DNA from: Tepidimonas sediminis
Lineage (GTDB): Bacteria; Pseudomonadota; Gammaproteobacteria; Burkholderiales; Burkholderiaceae_C
DNA length: 64,000 nt
Direction: 5' to 3'
NCBI RefSeq assembly: GCF_007556605.1
Contig: NZ_VJND01000012.1
Span: 22,373-86,372, forward strand
In this document: in pieces, positions 8,694 through 21,046 of the stretch
Position numbering within the stretch: the first letter of the stretch is position 1
Layout of the letters: every line of letters starts with the position of its first letter
Program-made: the position numbers and the translations under genes
The notes under the pieces: generated by a model
Databases searched by the model: none
Seen by the model: only the letters and a program-made list of their open reading frames with translations
Told to the model about the DNA's origin: nothing

Positions 8694-10117
8694 GCGCGGC
8701 GCCAATGACCGGGCTGGGGGCGCTGCTGGCGGCGCTGCCGGGCGCGCGTGTCGTCGGGGAGGCGGCGCGGCTGGCTCCGATGCGCGTGCACAGCGACACC
8801 CGTACGCTGCAGCCGGGCGACCTGTTCGTCGCGCTGCGTGGCCAGCGCTTCGACGCGCACGACTTCCTGCCGCAGGCCGCGGCGGCCGGCGCCGCGGGCG
8901 CGCTGGCCGAGCGGGGGCTGCAGGCCGCCGGGCTGCCGGGCGTGGAGGTGCCCGACAGCCGCGCGGCGCTGGCGCAGCTGGCCGCCGTGTGGCGCGCACG
9001 CGTGCTGCGGGGGTCGCTGATCGCCGTCACCGGCAGCAACGGCAAGACCACCGTGACGCAGATGACCGCCGCGATCCTGCGCGCCGCGGCCGGCGAGGCG
9101 GCGCTGGCCACCGAGGGCAACCTGAACAACGACATCGGCGTGCCGCTGACGCTGCTGCGGCTGCGCCCGGCGCACCGGCTGGCGGTGGTGGAGCTCGGCA
9201 TGAACCACCCGGGCGAAACGGTGCGGCTGGCCGCCCTGGCGCAGCCGACGGTGGCGCTGATCAACAACGCGCAGCGCGAGCATCAGGAATTCATGGCCGG
9301 CGTGGAGGCGGTGGCGCGCGAGCACGCGGCGGTGCTGGCGGCCCTGCCGGCCGACGGCGTGGCGGTGCTGCCGGCCGACGACGCCTACGCCCCCTTCTGG
9401 CGCCAACAGGCCGGCACGCGCCGCGTGCTGACGTTCGGCAGCGCCGAGGCCGACGTGCGCGCCGCGCGGGCCGCCTGGGACGGTGACGCCTGGGCGCTGG
9501 AGCTGGCCACCCCGGCCGGGCCGGTGGCGACGCGACTGCGCATCGCCGGCGCGCACCACGTGCGCAATGCGCTGGCGGCGGCCGCCTGCGCGCTGGCCGC
9601 GGGCGTCGGCCCGGCGGCGATCGCGGCCGGACTGGCCGCGTTCGAGCCGGTGGCCGGGCGCTGCCGCGTGCAGCGGCTGCGGCTCGGGGCCGGGGCCGTC
9701 ACGCTGGTGGACGACAGCTACAACGCCAACCCGGACTCGGTGCGCGCCGCCATCGACCTGCTGGCCGGGCTGCCCGCGCCGCACTGGCTGGTGCTGGGCG
9801 ACATGGGGGAGGTCGGCGCGCAGGCGCTGGCGTTCCACGACGAGGTGCTGCGCCACGCGCGGGCGCGCGGCATCGGGCACGTGTGGCTGGCCGGCGACTG
9901 GTTCGGCCGCGCCGCGGCGGCGCTCGGGCAGGCCGGGGACGCCGACGTGCGCCACTTCGACGAGGTGGCGGCGCTGGCGCAGGGGCTGCTGCCCGCGCTG
10001 CGCGCCGGCGGCGGCAGCGTGCTGGTCAAGGGATCGCGCTTCATGCGCATGGAGCGGGTGGTGCAGGCGCTGCAGGGCGCGGCGGCCGCCGCGGAGGAGG
10101 GGCGCGATGCTGCCTGA
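8690..10117 (+). CDS. murF: UDP-MurNAc-tripeptide-D-Ala-D-Ala ligase MurF
   Basis: MurF completes the cytoplasmic UDP-MurNAc-pentapeptide. It has the Mur ligase layout: N-terminal substrate domain with [19 protein letters not shown] loop TGSNGKTT at about 114-121, [22 protein letters not shown], and the C-terminal [11 protein letters not shown] of MurF. It is 475 residues long. The start overlaps the murE stop and the end overlaps mraY by 11 nt. Confidence 0.96.
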   Translation: MSAAPMTGLGALLAALPGARVVGEAARLAPMRVHSDTRTLQPGDLFVALRGQRFDAHDFLPQAAAAGAAGALAERGLQAAGLPGVEVPDSRAALAQLAAVWRARVLRGSLIAVTGSNGKTTVTQMTAAILRAAAGEAALATEGNLNNDIGVPLTLLRLRPAHRLAVVELGMNHPGETVRLAALAQPTVALINNAQREHQEFMAGVEAVAREHAAVLAALPADGVAVLPADDAYAPFWRQQAGTRRVLTFGSAEADVRAARAAWDGDAWALELATPAGPVATRLRIAGAHHVRNALAAAACALAAGVGPAAIAAGLAAFEPVAGRCRVQRLRLGAGAVTLVDDSYNANPDSVRAAIDLLAGLPAPHWLVLGDMGEVGAQALAFHDEVLRHARARGIGHVWLAGDWFGRAAAALGQAGDADVRHFDEVAALAQGLLPALRAGGGSVLVKGSRFMRMERVVQALQGAAAAAEEGRDAA

Positions 10118-11285
10118 GCTGGCCGAGTGGCTGATGGCGCGCATGCCCGAATGGGGCTTTCTGCGCGTGTTCCAGTACCTGACGTTCCGTGCCGTGATGG
10201 CGGCGATGACGGCGCTGGTGGTCGGCGTGGCCGCGGGCCCCTGGTTCATCCGGCGCCTGACCGAGCTCAAGATCGGCCAGCCGATCCGCAGCTACGGCGT
10301 GCAGGCGCACCTGAGCAAGAGCGGCACGCCGACCATGGGCGGGGTGCTGATCCTGTTTGCGATCACGGTCTCGACGCTGCTGTGGTTCGACTGGACCAAT
10401 CGCTTCGTCTGGGTGGTGCTGGCCGTCACGCTGGCCATGGGCGCGATCGGCTGGGTCGACGACTGGCGCAAGGTGGTGCGCAAGGACCCGGAAGGCATGC
10501 GCTCGCGCGAGAAATATTTCTGGCAGTCGGTGGTCGGGCTGCTGGCGGCGTTCTACCTGGTGTTCGCGATCTCGGAGGGCTCCAACGCGCGCGTGTGGGC
10601 GCTGTTCACCGAATGGGTGCGCTCGGGCTTCACGATCGACCTGCCGCAGCAGGCCGGCCTGATGGTGCCGTTCTTCAAGGAGGTCAGCTACCCGCTGGGC
10701 GTCGGCGGCTTCGTGATCCTGACCTACCTGGTCATCGTCGGCAGCTCCAACGCGGTCAACCTCACCGACGGGCTGGACGGGCTGGCCATCATGCCGGTGG
10801 TGATGGTCGGCTCGGCGCTCGGGGTGTTCGCCTACGTCACCGGCAACGCGGTGTTCGCGCGTTACCTGCTGCTGCCGCACATCCCCGGCACCGGCGAGGT
10901 GCTGATCTTCTGCGCCGCGATGGCCGGGGCGGGGCTGGCGTTCCTGTGGTTCAACGCCTACCCGGCGCAGGTGTTCATGGGCGACGTGGGGGCCCTGGCG
11001 CTGGGTGGGGCGCTGGGCACGATTGCCGTCATCGTGCGCCAGGAGATCGTGCTGGCGGTGATGGGGGGCATCTTCGTGGCCGAGGCGCTGTCGGTGATGG
11101 CGCAGGTGGCCTGGTTCAAGTACACGCGGCGCCGCTACGGCGAGGGACGGCGCCTGCTGAAGATGGCACCGCTGCACCACCACTTCGAAAAGTCCGGCTG
11201 GCGCGAGACGCAGGTGGTGGTGCGCTTCTGGATCGTCACCATGCTGCTGTGCCTGGTGGGGCTGTCCACGCTGAAGCTGCGCTGA
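10107..11285 (+). CDS. mraY: Phospho-MurNAc-pentapeptide transferase MraY
   Basis: MraY transfers phospho-MurNAc-pentapeptide to undecaprenyl phosphate, making lipid I at the inner membrane. The 392-residue polytopic protein has about ten hydrophobic helices. It shows the family signatures [46 protein letters not shown] and the MAPLHHHFE loop, which carries the catalytic aspartates and conserved histidines. The start inside the end of murF (11-nt overlap) indicates coupled translation. Confidence 0.97.
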   Translation: MLPELAEWLMARMPEWGFLRVFQYLTFRAVMAAMTALVVGVAAGPWFIRRLTELKIGQPIRSYGVQAHLSKSGTPTMGGVLILFAITVSTLLWFDWTNRFVWVVLAVTLAMGAIGWVDDWRKVVRKDPEGMRSREKYFWQSVVGLLAAFYLVFAISEGSNARVWALFTEWVRSGFTIDLPQQAGLMVPFFKEVSYPLGVGGFVILTYLVIVGSSNAVNLTDGLDGLAIMPVVMVGSALGVFAYVTGNAVFARYLLLPHIPGTGEVLIFCAAMAGAGLAFLWFNAYPAQVFMGDVGALALGGALGTIAVIVRQEIVLAVMGGIFVAEALSVMAQVAWFKYTRRRYGEGRRLLKMAPLHHHFEKSGWRETQVVVRFWIVTMLLCLVGLSTLKLR

Positions 11286-11286
11286 C

Positions 11287-12840
11287 ATGGAGGACCTTGA
11301 CAAGATGACCGCGTGGCGCCACGACCTGCTGCCGACGTTGGCCGGGCGGCCCGCGCTGGTGCTGGGCCTGGGCGCCAGCGGGCTGGCGCTGGCGCGCTGG
11401 CTGCACGCCGCTGGCGCCGCGGTGACGGTGGCCGACACGCGCGCGCAGCCGCCGCAGGCCGCCGCGCTGCAACGGGTCGCGCCCGGCGCGCGGCTGCTCG
11501 TCAGCGCGCCGCTGGACGAGGCGCTGGCGACGCAGCAGCCGTGGGCGCTGGTGGCGCGCAGCCCCGGGCTGGCGCCGGCGCAGTGGGCGGCCCTGCGCGC
11601 CGCCGCGCAGGCCGCCGGCGTGCCGTGCGTCGGCGAGCTGGCGCTGTTCGCCGCGGCGCTGCGCGAGCTCGAGGCGCGCGGCGGCGAACGCGCCGTCGTG
11701 CTGGCCATCACCGGCACCAACGGCAAGACCACCACCACCGCGCTGACCGGCCACCTGCTGCGCGCGCTCGGCTGGGACGTGGAGGTGGCCGGCAACATCG
11801 GCCCGACCTTGCTCGACACGCTGGCCGAGCGGCTGCAGCAGGGCCGGCTGCCGCGCGCTTGGGTGCTGGAGCTCTCAAGCTTCCAGCTCGACGGCGTGGA
11901 GGGCTTCGAGCCTGCGGCGGCCACGGTGCTCAACGTCACGCAGGACCACCTCGACTGGCACGGCAGCCTGGAGGCGTACGCCGCGGCCAAGGCGCGTATC
12001 TTCGGCACCCAGGGGCTGATGGTGCTCAACCGCGACGACCCCACCGTGCGGGCGTGGCGGCCGGCGGAGCCGGCATCCGCCGCGCGCGCCGGGGGGCGCC
12101 GCCGTGCGGTGGCCGCACGGCCGTGGACGAGCTTCGGGCTGGGCTTGCCGACGCGCCCGGGCGACTGGGGCCTGGAGACGGCCGGTGGCGTGACCTGGCT
12201 GGTGCGCGCGCTGCCCGAAGCCGAGCCGGTGGCGGGCGAGCCGTTGCCGCTGCAGCGGCTGCTGCCGGCCGAGGCGCTGCGCATCCAGGGCCGCCACAAC
12301 GCCGCCAACGCGCTGGCGGCGCTGGCGCTGGCCACCGCGGCGGGCGCCCCGCTGGCGCCGCTGCTGCACGCGCTGCGCGACTACCGCGGCGAGCCGCACC
12401 GGGTGCAGCCGGTGGCCATCGTGCGCGAGGTCGAGTACATCGACGACAGCAAGGGTACCAACGTCGGTGCGACGCTGGCGGCGCTGGAGGGACTGGGCGT
12501 GCAGCGGCGCCTGGTGGTGATCCTCGGTGGCGATGGCAAAGGGCAGGACTTCACGCCGCTGGCGCCGGCGGTGGCGCGCCATGCGCGTGCGGCGGCGCTG
12601 ATCGGCCGTGACGCCGCGGCGATCGAAGCCGCGCTGGCCTACTGCGGCGTGCCGCTGCAGCGCTGCGCCGACCTGCCCGCGGCGGTGCGTTGGTGCGCGC
12701 AGCAGGCGCGCCCGGGCGATGCGGTGCTGCTGTCGCCGGCGTGCGCGAGCCTGGACATGTTCCGCGACTATGCGCACCGTGCCGAGGTGTTCGCCCAGGC
12801 AGTGCGGGCGCTGCAGGACGAGGAGGGCACCCCGGCATGA
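11287..12840 (+). CDS. murD: UDP-MurNAc-L-alanine:D-glutamate ligase MurD
   Basis: MurD adds D-Glu to UDP-MurNAc-L-Ala. Seen: N-terminal Rossmann [16 protein letters not shown] loop GTNGKTTTT at about 143-151, [23 protein letters not shown], and the C-terminal DDSKGTN. It is 517 residues, longer than the usual 440-490, because of an Arg/Ala-rich insertion at about 258-285 (12060-12140), a likely surface loop. The start is ATG 11287, with a second ATG six codons later (11305) as an alternative. The stop overlaps ftsW by ATGA. Confidence 0.95.
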   Translation: MEDLDKMTAWRHDLLPTLAGRPALVLGLGASGLALARWLHAAGAAVTVADTRAQPPQAAALQRVAPGARLLVSAPLDEALATQQPWALVARSPGLAPAQWAALRAAAQAAGVPCVGELALFAAALRELEARGGERAVVLAITGTNGKTTTTALTGHLLRALGWDVEVAGNIGPTLLDTLAERLQQGRLPRAWVLELSSFQLDGVEGFEPAAATVLNVTQDHLDWHGSLEAYAAAKARIFGTQGLMVLNRDDPTVRAWRPAEPASAARAGGRRRAVAARPWTSFGLGLPTRPGDWGLETAGGVTWLVRALPEAEPVAGEPLPLQRLLPAEALRIQGRHNAANALAALALATAAGAPLAPLLHALRDYRGEPHRVQPVAIVREVEYIDDSKGTNVGATLAALEGLGVQRRLVVILGGDGKGQDFTPLAPAVARHARAAALIGRDAAAIEAALAYCGVPLQRCADLPAAVRWCAQQARPGDAVLLSPACASLDMFRDYAHRAEVFAQAVRALQDEEGTPA

Positions 12841-14105
12841 GCGTGTGGCGGCACCTGTGGCAGCGCGCCGGCCGGCCGTGGCCGCGCCTGCGTCCGGCCG
12901 GAGGGGGTGACGAGCTGCCGGTGCGCGTGCTGCGTCAGGATCCAGCGCGCCGGCCGCGCGTGGCGGTGGGCGCGCAGAGCCTGGACCAGCCGCTGCTGTG
13001 GGTGGTGGTGGCGCTGGTGTGCTGGGGGCTGGTGATGGTCTATTCGGCCTCGATCGCTCTGCCGGACAACCCGCGCTTTGCCTCCTATCCGCCCTATCAC
13101 TTCGTGCTGCGCCACGCGCTGGCGGCGCTGATGGGCACGGTGGCCGGGCTGCTGGCGTTCCAGTTCTCCACCGAGCAGTGGCAGCGCGCGGCGGTGCCGC
13201 TGTTCCTGGCGGCGCTGGTGCTGCTCGCGCTGGTGCTGGTGCCGTTCATCGGCAAGGGTGTCAACGGGGCGCGGCGCTGGATTCCGCTCGGGGTGCTCAA
13301 CTTCCAGCCCTCCGAGCTGGCCAAGCTGGCGGTGGTGCTCTACGCCGCCGACTACATGGTGCGGCGCATGGAGGTCAAGGAGCGCTTCTTCCGCGCCGTC
13401 TGGCCGATGGCGGTGGCGGTGGGCGTGGTCGGGGTGCTGCTGCTGGCCGAACCGGACATGGGCGCCTTCATGGTGATCGCGGTCATCGCCATGGGCATCC
13501 TGTTCCTCGGCGGCGTCAACGCGCGCATGTTCTTCCTGATCGCGCTGGTGGTGGCGGCGGCGTTCGCGGCGGTGGTGCTGACCAACGAATGGCGCCGCGA
13601 GCGCATCTTCGCCTACCTCGACCCTTGGAGCGAGCAGCACGCGCTCGGCAAGGGCTACCAGCTGACGCACGCGCTGATCGCGCTCGGCCGCGGCGAGTGG
13701 TGGGGTGTCGGCCTGGGCGCCAGCGTCGAGAAGCTGCACTGGCTGCCGGAGGCGCACACCGACTTCCTGCTGGCGGTCATCGGCGAGGAGTTCGGCTTTG
13801 CCGGCGTGCTGATGGTGATCGCGCTGTTCATGTGGCTGACGCGGCGCATCATGCAGATCGGCCGTCAGGCCATCGCGCTCGACCAGGTGTTCGCCGGTCT
13901 GGCGGCACAGGGCGTGGGGCTGTGGATCGGTTTTCAGGCCTTCATCAACATCGGCGTCAACCTGGGGGCGCTGCCGACCAAGGGACTGACGCTGCCGTTC
14001 ATGAGCTACGGCGGCTCGGCCGTGCTGCTCAATCTGGTGGCCATCGCGTTCGTGCTGCGCGTGGATTGGGAGAACAAGGCGCTGATGCACGGAGGGCGGA
14101 CATGA
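12837..14105 (+). CDS. ftsW: Septal glycosyltransferase FtsW (SEDS family)
   Basis: FtsW polymerises lipid II into septal glycan strands together with FtsI. The 422-residue protein has an Arg/Pro-rich cytoplasmic N-terminus of about 50 residues, then ten membrane helices. SEDS landmarks are [33 protein letters not shown], the long loop ending in [28 protein letters not shown], and the closing PFMSYGGSA. It overlaps murD and murG by ATGA. Elongation uses the separate SEDS protein RodA at 33 kb. Confidence 0.96.
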   Translation: MSVWRHLWQRAGRPWPRLRPAGGGDELPVRVLRQDPARRPRVAVGAQSLDQPLLWVVVALVCWGLVMVYSASIALPDNPRFASYPPYHFVLRHALAALMGTVAGLLAFQFSTEQWQRAAVPLFLAALVLLALVLVPFIGKGVNGARRWIPLGVLNFQPSELAKLAVVLYAADYMVRRMEVKERFFRAVWPMAVAVGVVGVLLLAEPDMGAFMVIAVIAMGILFLGGVNARMFFLIALVVAAAFAAVVLTNEWRRERIFAYLDPWSEQHALGKGYQLTHALIALGRGEWWGVGLGASVEKLHWLPEAHTDFLLAVIGEEFGFAGVLMVIALFMWLTRRIMQIGRQAIALDQVFAGLAAQGVGLWIGFQAFINIGVNLGALPTKGLTLPFMSYGGSAVLLNLVAIAFVLRVDWENKALMHGGRT

Positions 14106-15177
14106 GCGCGGCCCCCTGCGCGCTGATCATGGCCGGCGGCACCGGCGGGCACATCTTTCCCGGCCTGGCGCTGGCCGAAGCGCTGCGCCAGGCCGGCTGG
14201 CGCGTGCACTGGCTCGGCGCGCCCGGCGGGATGGAGGCGCGGCTGGTGCCGCCGCGCGGTTTCGCGTTCGAGCCGGTGCCGTTCGGCGGCGTGCGCGGCA
14301 AGGGGCCGCTGACGCTGGCGCTGCTGCCGCTGCGGCTGCTGCGCGCGTTCGGGCACGCCTGGCGCGTGGTGCGCCGCGTGCGCCCGGACGTGGTGGTCGG
14401 CCTCGGCGGCTACATCACCTTCCCCGGCGGGATGATGGCGGTGCTGGCCGGCCGTCCGCTGATCCTGCACGAGCAAAACGCCGTGGCCGGGCTGGCCAAC
14501 CGCGTGCTGGCGCAGGTGGCCGACCGTGTTTTCGTGGCCTTCCCCGGCGCGCTCCCCCAAGCCGAGTGGATCGGCAACCCGCTGCGCGCGGCGTTCCTGC
14601 GCCAGCCGCCGCCAGGGCAGCGCTTCGCGCACCGCACCGGGCCGCTCAAGCTCCTGGTGGTCGGCGGCAGTCTGGGCGCCGCGGCGCTCAACGACCTCGT
14701 GCCGCAGGCGCTGGCGCGCCTGCCCGAAGAGCGCCGCCCGCAGGTGCTGCATCAGAGCGGCGAGCGTCATCTGGAGGCGCTGCGCGCGGCCTACGCGCGC
14801 GCCGGGGTGCAGGCCGAGTGCGTCGCCTTCATCGACGACACCGCCACGGCCTTCGCCGAGGCGGATGTGATCATCGCGCGCGCCGGCGCCAGCACCGTCA
14901 CCGAGATCGCCGCGGTCGGCGCCGCCGCCCTGTTCGTGCCGTTCCCCCACGCGGTCGACGACCACCAGACCACCAACGCGCGCTTCCTGGCCGACCACGG
15001 CGCGGCCTGGCTGCGCGCGCAGTCCGACCTCACGCCGGCCTGGCTGGCCGACTGGCTGTCGGGGCTGACGCGCGCGCAGCTGCAGCGCCGCGCCGAGCTG
15101 GCCTGGGCGCGGCGCAAGACCGACGCCGTCGATGTCATGGTGCGCGCCTGCACGGCGCTCATCGGCGGGAGTACGCG

Positions 15178-15181
<4 letters not shown>
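14102..15181 (+). CDS. murG: UDP-GlcNAc transferase MurG
   Basis: MurG converts lipid I to lipid II on the inner face of the membrane. The 359-residue GT-B enzyme shows the N-terminal [14 protein letters not shown] loop, [33 protein letters not shown] at the start of the C-terminal Rossmann domain, and the UDP-GlcNAc binding [15 protein letters not shown]. The overlap with ftsW (ATGA) and murC (ATGA) is typical of the cluster. Confidence 0.97.
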
Positions 15182-16598
<1,417 letters not shown>

Positions 16599-16602
<4 letters not shown>

Positions 16603-17570
16603 GCGGGTCGATCGACGTACGCGCGCTGGGCAAGGTGGCGGTGCTGATGGGCGGCCGCTCGGCCGAGCGCGAGGTCTCGCTGATGTCCGGCCAGGGGGTG
16701 CTGGCGGCGCTGCGCCGCTGCGGCGTGGACGCGCACCCGTTCGATCCGGCCGAGCGAGACCTGTGCGAGCTCAAGCGCAAGGGCTTTGCGCGCGCCTTCA
16801 TCGTGCTGCACGGGCGCTGGGGCGAGGACGGCACCGTGCAGGGGATGCTGGAGCTGCTGGGCATTCCCTACACCGGATCGGGCGTGCAGGCGTGCGCGGT
16901 GGCGATCGACAAGACGCTGACCAAGCGCCTGTGGCAGGCCGAGGGGCTGCCGACGCCGGCGTGGCGCCGCGTGACGAGCGTCGCCGAGGCTGAGGCGGCG
17001 CTGGAGGCACTGGGCGCGCCGATGATCGTCAAGCCCGCGCGCGAGGGATCCACGATCGGGCTGACCAAGGTGCAGGCGCGCGGCCAGTGCGCCGAGGCGT
17101 ACCGGCTGGCGGCGCGCCATGACCCCGAGGTGCTGTGCGAGCAGTTCATCGCCGGGCCGGAGGTGACCTGCGCCGTGCTCGGGCAGGGGGCGGCCGCGCG
17201 GGCGCTGCCGCTGATCCGCATCGTCGCCCCCGGCGGACAGTACGACTATCACGCCAAGTACTTCAGCGACGCGACGCGCTACCTCGTGCCCAGCGGCCTG
17301 CCACCGGCGCAGGAGGCGGCGATCCAGGAGCTGGTGCTGCGCGCCTACCGGACGCTGGGCTGCCGCGGCTGGGCGCGCGCCGACGTGATGATCGACGAGG
17401 CCAGCGGCCAGCCGTACCTGCTCGAGCTCAACACCGCGCCCGGCATGACCGGCCACTCGCTGGTGCCGATGGCCGCGCGCGCCGCCGGGCTGGATTACGA
17501 GACGCTGTGCCTGCAGGTGCTGGCGCAGGCGGCGCTGGACCTGGATCCTGCCGCGGAGGTCCACGCATGA
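16599..17570 (+). CDS. ddlB: D-alanine-D-alanine ligase
   Basis: This ATP-grasp ligase makes D-Ala-D-Ala for MurF. The 323-residue sequence carries [14 protein letters not shown] (residues about 18-31), [21 protein letters not shown], the ATP-binding [10 protein letters not shown], and the C-terminal [15 protein letters not shown] containing the Mg-binding Glu and Asn. It sits between murC and ftsQ with ATGA overlaps, the conserved place of ddlB. Confidence 0.96.
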
Positions 17571-18391
17571 ACCGCCGCCCCGTGGCCGCCCCGGTGCCGC
17601 CGCTGCAGGTGCGGCTGCTCGACGCCACCGCCGCGCTGCTGGTGGCCGGGGTGTTGCTGGCGGCGCTGGCGGTGGCGGCGGTGCTGTGGGCGCGCCACCC
17701 GATGTGGACGCTGCGCAAGCTCATCATCGAGGGCGATGTGGCGCACCAGAACGCCGTCACGATCCGCGCACTGGTGCTGCCGCACCTGCGCGGCACGTTC
17801 CTGACGCTGGATCTGCAGGCGGTGCGCGAGCGCTTCGAGGCGCTGCCCTGGGTGCGCGAGGCGCGCGTGCAGCGGCAGTTTCCGCACACGCTGCGCGTGA
17901 CGCTGCGCGAGCACGAGCCGCTGGCCTGGTGGGGCGAGCGCGGCGGCGGGCGCCTGGTCAGCGTGCAGGGCGCGATCTTCGACGCCGACCCGGACGAGCC
18001 GGCGGCCGACGGTTGGCCGGTGCTGGCCGGCCCGCCGGAAGAGGCCGAGGCGCTGGTGGCCATGCTGCGCCGCGTGGCGCCGCTCGTGCAGCGGCTCGGC
18101 CGCGACGTCGAGCGCCTGGAGCTCAACCCCCGCGGCAGCTGGCGCCTGGTGCTCGATGGCGAGGCGCCGCTGGAGCTGGGCCGCGGCGACGACGAGGCGC
18201 TGCAACGGCTGGCCGGCTTCGTGACCACGCACGCGGCGCTGCGCGCGCGCTACGGCGCGCGCGACATCGTCGCCGCCGACCTGCGCTACCCCAACGGCTA
18301 CGCGGTGCAGTTGCGCGGCGTCAGCACGCGGCCGGAGCTGCCGCCGCCGGCGCGCCGCGCCGCCCCGACCCCACCCCCTTCCCACCGTTGA
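17567..18391 (+). CDS. ftsQ: Cell division protein FtsQ
   Basis: FtsQ is a bitopic divisome scaffold that recruits FtsB and FtsL. The 274-residue protein has one transmembrane helix (about 20-42). A periplasmic POTRA domain starts near [10 protein letters not shown] and carries the [30 protein letters not shown] core, followed by the beta domain and a Pro-rich tail. Start ATG 17567 overlaps ddlB. The 12 nt before ftsA contain no clear terminator, so co-transcription continues. Confidence 0.94.
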   Translation: MNRRPVAAPVPPLQVRLLDATAALLVAGVLLAALAVAAVLWARHPMWTLRKLIIEGDVAHQNAVTIRALVLPHLRGTFLTLDLQAVRERFEALPWVREARVQRQFPHTLRVTLREHEPLAWWGERGGGRLVSVQGAIFDADPDEPAADGWPVLAGPPEEAEALVAMLRRVAPLVQRLGRDVERLELNPRGSWRLVLDGEAPLELGRGDDEALQRLAGFVTTHAALRARYGARDIVAADLRYPNGYAVQLRGVSTRPELPPPARRAAPTPPPSHR

Positions 18392-18403
18392 CCCCGAACC
18401 GCC

Positions 18404-19633
18404 ATGGCCAAGGAATACAGCGATCTCGTCGTCGGACTCGACATCGGCACCGCCAAGATCATGGTGGTGGTGGCCGAGGTGCTGCCCGGGGGTGACCTCA
18501 AGCTGGTCGGCCTGGGCGTGGGGCCCAGCACGGGCTTGAAGCGCGGTGCCGTCGTCAACATCGACGCCACCGTGGCCAGCATCCAGCAGGCGCTCAAGGA
18601 AGCCGAGCAGATGGCCGGCTGCCGCATCGCGCGCGTCTACACCGGCATCACCGGCAGCCACATCCGCGGCATCAATTCGCAGGGCATGGTGGCGATCAAG
18701 GAACGCGAGGTCACGCCGGCGGACGTGGCGCGCGTCATCGACACCGCCAAGGCGATCAACATTCCCACCGATCAGCGCCTGCTGCTGGTGGAGCCGCAGG
18801 AATTCATCATCGACGGCCAGGAGGTCAAGGAGCCGATCGGCATGAGCGGCGTGCGCCTGGAGGCCAAGGTGCACATCGTCACCGGCGCCCAGAGCGCGGC
18901 GGAGAACATCCTGAAGTGCGTGCGCCGCTGCGGGCTGGAGGTCGAGCAGCTGATGCTCAACCCGCTGGCGGCGGCGCAGGCGGTGCTGACCGACGACGAA
19001 AAAGAGCTGGGCGTGGCCCTGGTGGATGTCGGCGCCGGCACCACCGACGTGGCGATCTTCGCCGGCGGGGCGATCCGCCACACCGCGGCGATCCCGATCG
19101 CCGGTGACCTGATCACCAACGACATCGCGATGGCGCTGCGCACGCCGACCAAGGACGCCGAGGACATCAAGGTCGAGGCCGGCTGCGCCAAGCAGCTGCT
19201 GGCCGATCCCGACCAGCAGGTCGAGGTGCCGGGCATCGGCGACCGCGGCCCGCGGCTTCTCAGCCGCCAGGCGCTCGCCGGCGTCATCGAGCCGCGCGTG
19301 GAGGAGATCTTCGCGCTGGTGCAGCAGGTCATCCGCGAGTCCGGCTGCGAGGAGCTGCTGTCCAGCGGCATCGTGCTGACCGGCGGCAGCGCCGTCATGC
19401 CCGGCATGGTGGAGCTGGGCGAGGACATCTTCCTCAAGCCCGTGCGGCGCGGCGTGCCGCGCTACGCCGGAGCCCTTGCGGACATGGTCGCGCAGCCGCG
19501 CGCGGCCACGGTGATGGGTTTGCTCGAGGAGGCGCGCCTGGCGCGCCTGCGCGGGCAGAAGGTGGCGCAGAAGGCGGGTTCGGTCGGGGGCCTGCTGGCG
19601 CGCGTCAAGGAGTGGTTCGTCGGCAATTTCTGA
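18404..19633 (+). CDS. ftsA: Cell division protein FtsA
   Basis: FtsA is the actin-like ATPase that tethers FtsZ filaments to the membrane. The 409-residue sequence opens with GLDIGTAKI (phosphate 1 loop, about 12-20), contains the 1C-domain segment EVTPADVARVIDTAKA, VDVGAGTTDVAIF (phosphate 2) and the adenosine motif TGGSAVMPGM. It ends with an amphipathic helix (LLARVKEWFVGNF) that acts as membrane anchor. It is followed by ftsZ after a 21-nt gap. Confidence 0.97.
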   Translation: MAKEYSDLVVGLDIGTAKIMVVVAEVLPGGDLKLVGLGVGPSTGLKRGAVVNIDATVASIQQALKEAEQMAGCRIARVYTGITGSHIRGINSQGMVAIKEREVTPADVARVIDTAKAINIPTDQRLLLVEPQEFIIDGQEVKEPIGMSGVRLEAKVHIVTGAQSAAENILKCVRRCGLEVEQLMLNPLAAAQAVLTDDEKELGVALVDVGAGTTDVAIFAGGAIRHTAAIPIAGDLITNDIAMALRTPTKDAEDIKVEAGCAKQLLADPDQQVEVPGIGDRGPRLLSRQALAGVIEPRVEEIFALVQQVIRESGCEELLSSGIVLTGGSAVMPGMVELGEDIFLKPVRRGVPRYAGALADMVAQPRAATVMGLLEEARLARLRGQKVAQKAGSVGGLLARVKEWFVGNF

Positions 19634-19654
19634 TTCCAGGTGAAGGAGCGTTCC

Positions 19655-20890
19655 ATGAGCATCGAACTGATCGAGGTCGAAGAATTCAACCGCGGCACGC
19701 AGATCAAGGTGATCGGCGTCGGCGGCGGCGGCAGCAACGCGGTGGAGCACATGATCCAGAGCCGCGTGCAGGGCGTGGAATTCATCTGCGCCAACACCGA
19801 CGCGCAGGCGCTGGCGCGCTCCTCGGCGCACCGGCTGATCCAGCTCGGCCGCACCGGCCTGGGCGCCGGCAGCAAGCCCGACAAGGGCCGCGAGGCGGCG
19901 CTGATGGCCGAAAGCCAGATCCGCGAGGCCATCGAGGGCGCGCACATGCTGTTCATCACCGCCGGCATGGGCGGCGGCACCGGCACCGGCGCGGCACCGG
20001 TGATCGCGCGCATGGCCAAGGAGATGGGCATTCTGACGGTGGGCGTGGTCACCAAGCCGTTCGACTGGGAAGGCGCGCGCCGCATGGCCAATGCCGAGGA
20101 GGGGCTGGCGGAGCTGGAGCAGAACGTCGACTCGCTCATCGTCGTGCTCAACGACAAGCTGCACGAGGAGCTGGGCGAGGACGTCACGCAGGACGAGGCG
20201 TTTGCCGCCGCCAACGACGTGCTGAAGAACGCCGTGGGCGGCATCGCCGAGATCATCAACGTCGAGGCGCTGGTCAATGTCGACTTCGAGGACGTGCGCA
20301 CCGTGATGGGCGAGCCGGGCAAGGCGATGATGGGCACCGCGGTGGCCAGCGGTCCGGATCGCGCGCGCATCGCCGCCGAGCAGGCCGTGGCCTGCCCGCT
20401 GCTGGAGGGCGTGGACATGCGCGGTGCCAAGGGCGTGCTGGTGCTGATCAGCGCCGCGCGGGGGTCGCTGAAGCTGGCGGAATCCAAGCTCGCGATGAAC
20501 ACCATCCGGGCGTTTGCCGCGCCGGATGCCCACGTCATCTACGGCACCGCCTACGACGAGTCGCTGGGCGATGCGCTGCGCGTCACCGTGGTGGCCACGG
20601 GCCTGAGCCGCGCCGGCCAGCGCCAGCCGTTCACGGTGGTGCAGTCGCAGCCGCAGCAGGGCCTGCGCACCGGCACCGACAACGTGCCGTTCATCCCGAC
20701 GCTGAACCAGGCCGTCGGCGGCGCCGGCGCTGCCTCCCCCGCCGCGGCCGCCAGCGCCGGGCTGCACCCCAACGTGCCGCGCGTCTGGCTCAACGGCCGC
20801 GGCAGCGCCGCCTCGCGCGTGGAGGCGCTGGCCTCCAGCGGCATGGACGACTACGAGATCCCGGCCTTCCTGCGCAAGCAGGCCGACTGA
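19655..20890 (+). CDS. ftsZ: Cell division GTPase FtsZ
   Basis: FtsZ is the tubulin-like GTPase that forms the Z-ring. Seen: GVGGGGSNAVEHM, the tubulin signature GGGTGTGAAPVIA (about 107-119), NVDFEDVRTVM, a Gln/Ala-rich linker (about 335-395) and the conserved C-terminal peptide DYEIPAFLRKQAD that binds FtsA. I place the start at ATG 19655 because a strong GAAGGAG ribosome binding site lies 7 nt upstream; an in-frame GTG at 19640 would include that site in the coding sequence. Length is then 411 residues. Confidence 0.97.
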   Translation: MSIELIEVEEFNRGTQIKVIGVGGGGSNAVEHMIQSRVQGVEFICANTDAQALARSSAHRLIQLGRTGLGAGSKPDKGREAALMAESQIREAIEGAHMLFITAGMGGGTGTGAAPVIARMAKEMGILTVGVVTKPFDWEGARRMANAEEGLAELEQNVDSLIVVLNDKLHEELGEDVTQDEAFAAANDVLKNAVGGIAEIINVEALVNVDFEDVRTVMGEPGKAMMGTAVASGPDRARIAAEQAVACPLLEGVDMRGAKGVLVLISAARGSLKLAESKLAMNTIRAFAAPDAHVIYGTAYDESLGDALRVTVVATGLSRAGQRQPFTVVQSQPQQGLRTGTDNVPFIPTLNQAVGGAGAASPAAAASAGLHPNVPRVWLNGRGSAASRVEALASSGMDDYEIPAFLRKQAD

Positions 20891-20942
20891 CGGCACGGGC
20901 GGCGGCCGCCCGCCGCCGCGACGTCTCCTTCACGATCCCCGA

Positions 20943-20972
20943 GGGGGCGCCGGCCGCCGACCCGGCGCCCCC
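20943..20972 (+). terminator. GC-only hairpin after ftsZ
   Basis: A perfect 11-bp stem of gggggcgccgg and ccggcgccccc with an 8-nt loop begins 52 bp after the ftsZ stop. It lacks a T-tract, so it may pause polymerase or protect a 3' end rather than being a canonical intrinsic terminator. It separates the dcw transcript from the lpxC promoter. Confidence 0.4.
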
Positions 20973-21033
20973 GCCGACCGCGCCGCGGCGCGCCTGCCGC
21001 GGTCAGCCGCCAGCGCGGATCCGCCCCCGCGCC

Positions 21034-21039
21034 TACAAT
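21034..21039 (+). promoter_or_regulatory. lpxC -10 element
   Basis: TACAAT lies 7 nt before the chosen lpxC ATG, which predicts transcription starting at or next to the A of ATG. No convincing -35 is seen. Confidence 0.5.
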
Positions 21040-21046
21040 GGCGGCG

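Noticed and set aside
17495..20896. A 1133-codon open frame on the minus strand opposite ftsQ, ftsA and ftsZ
   Set aside because: Long antisense frames are expected in G/C-saturated genes; the translation is His/Arg/Gly-rich and matches nothing, while the plus strand encodes clear division genes.
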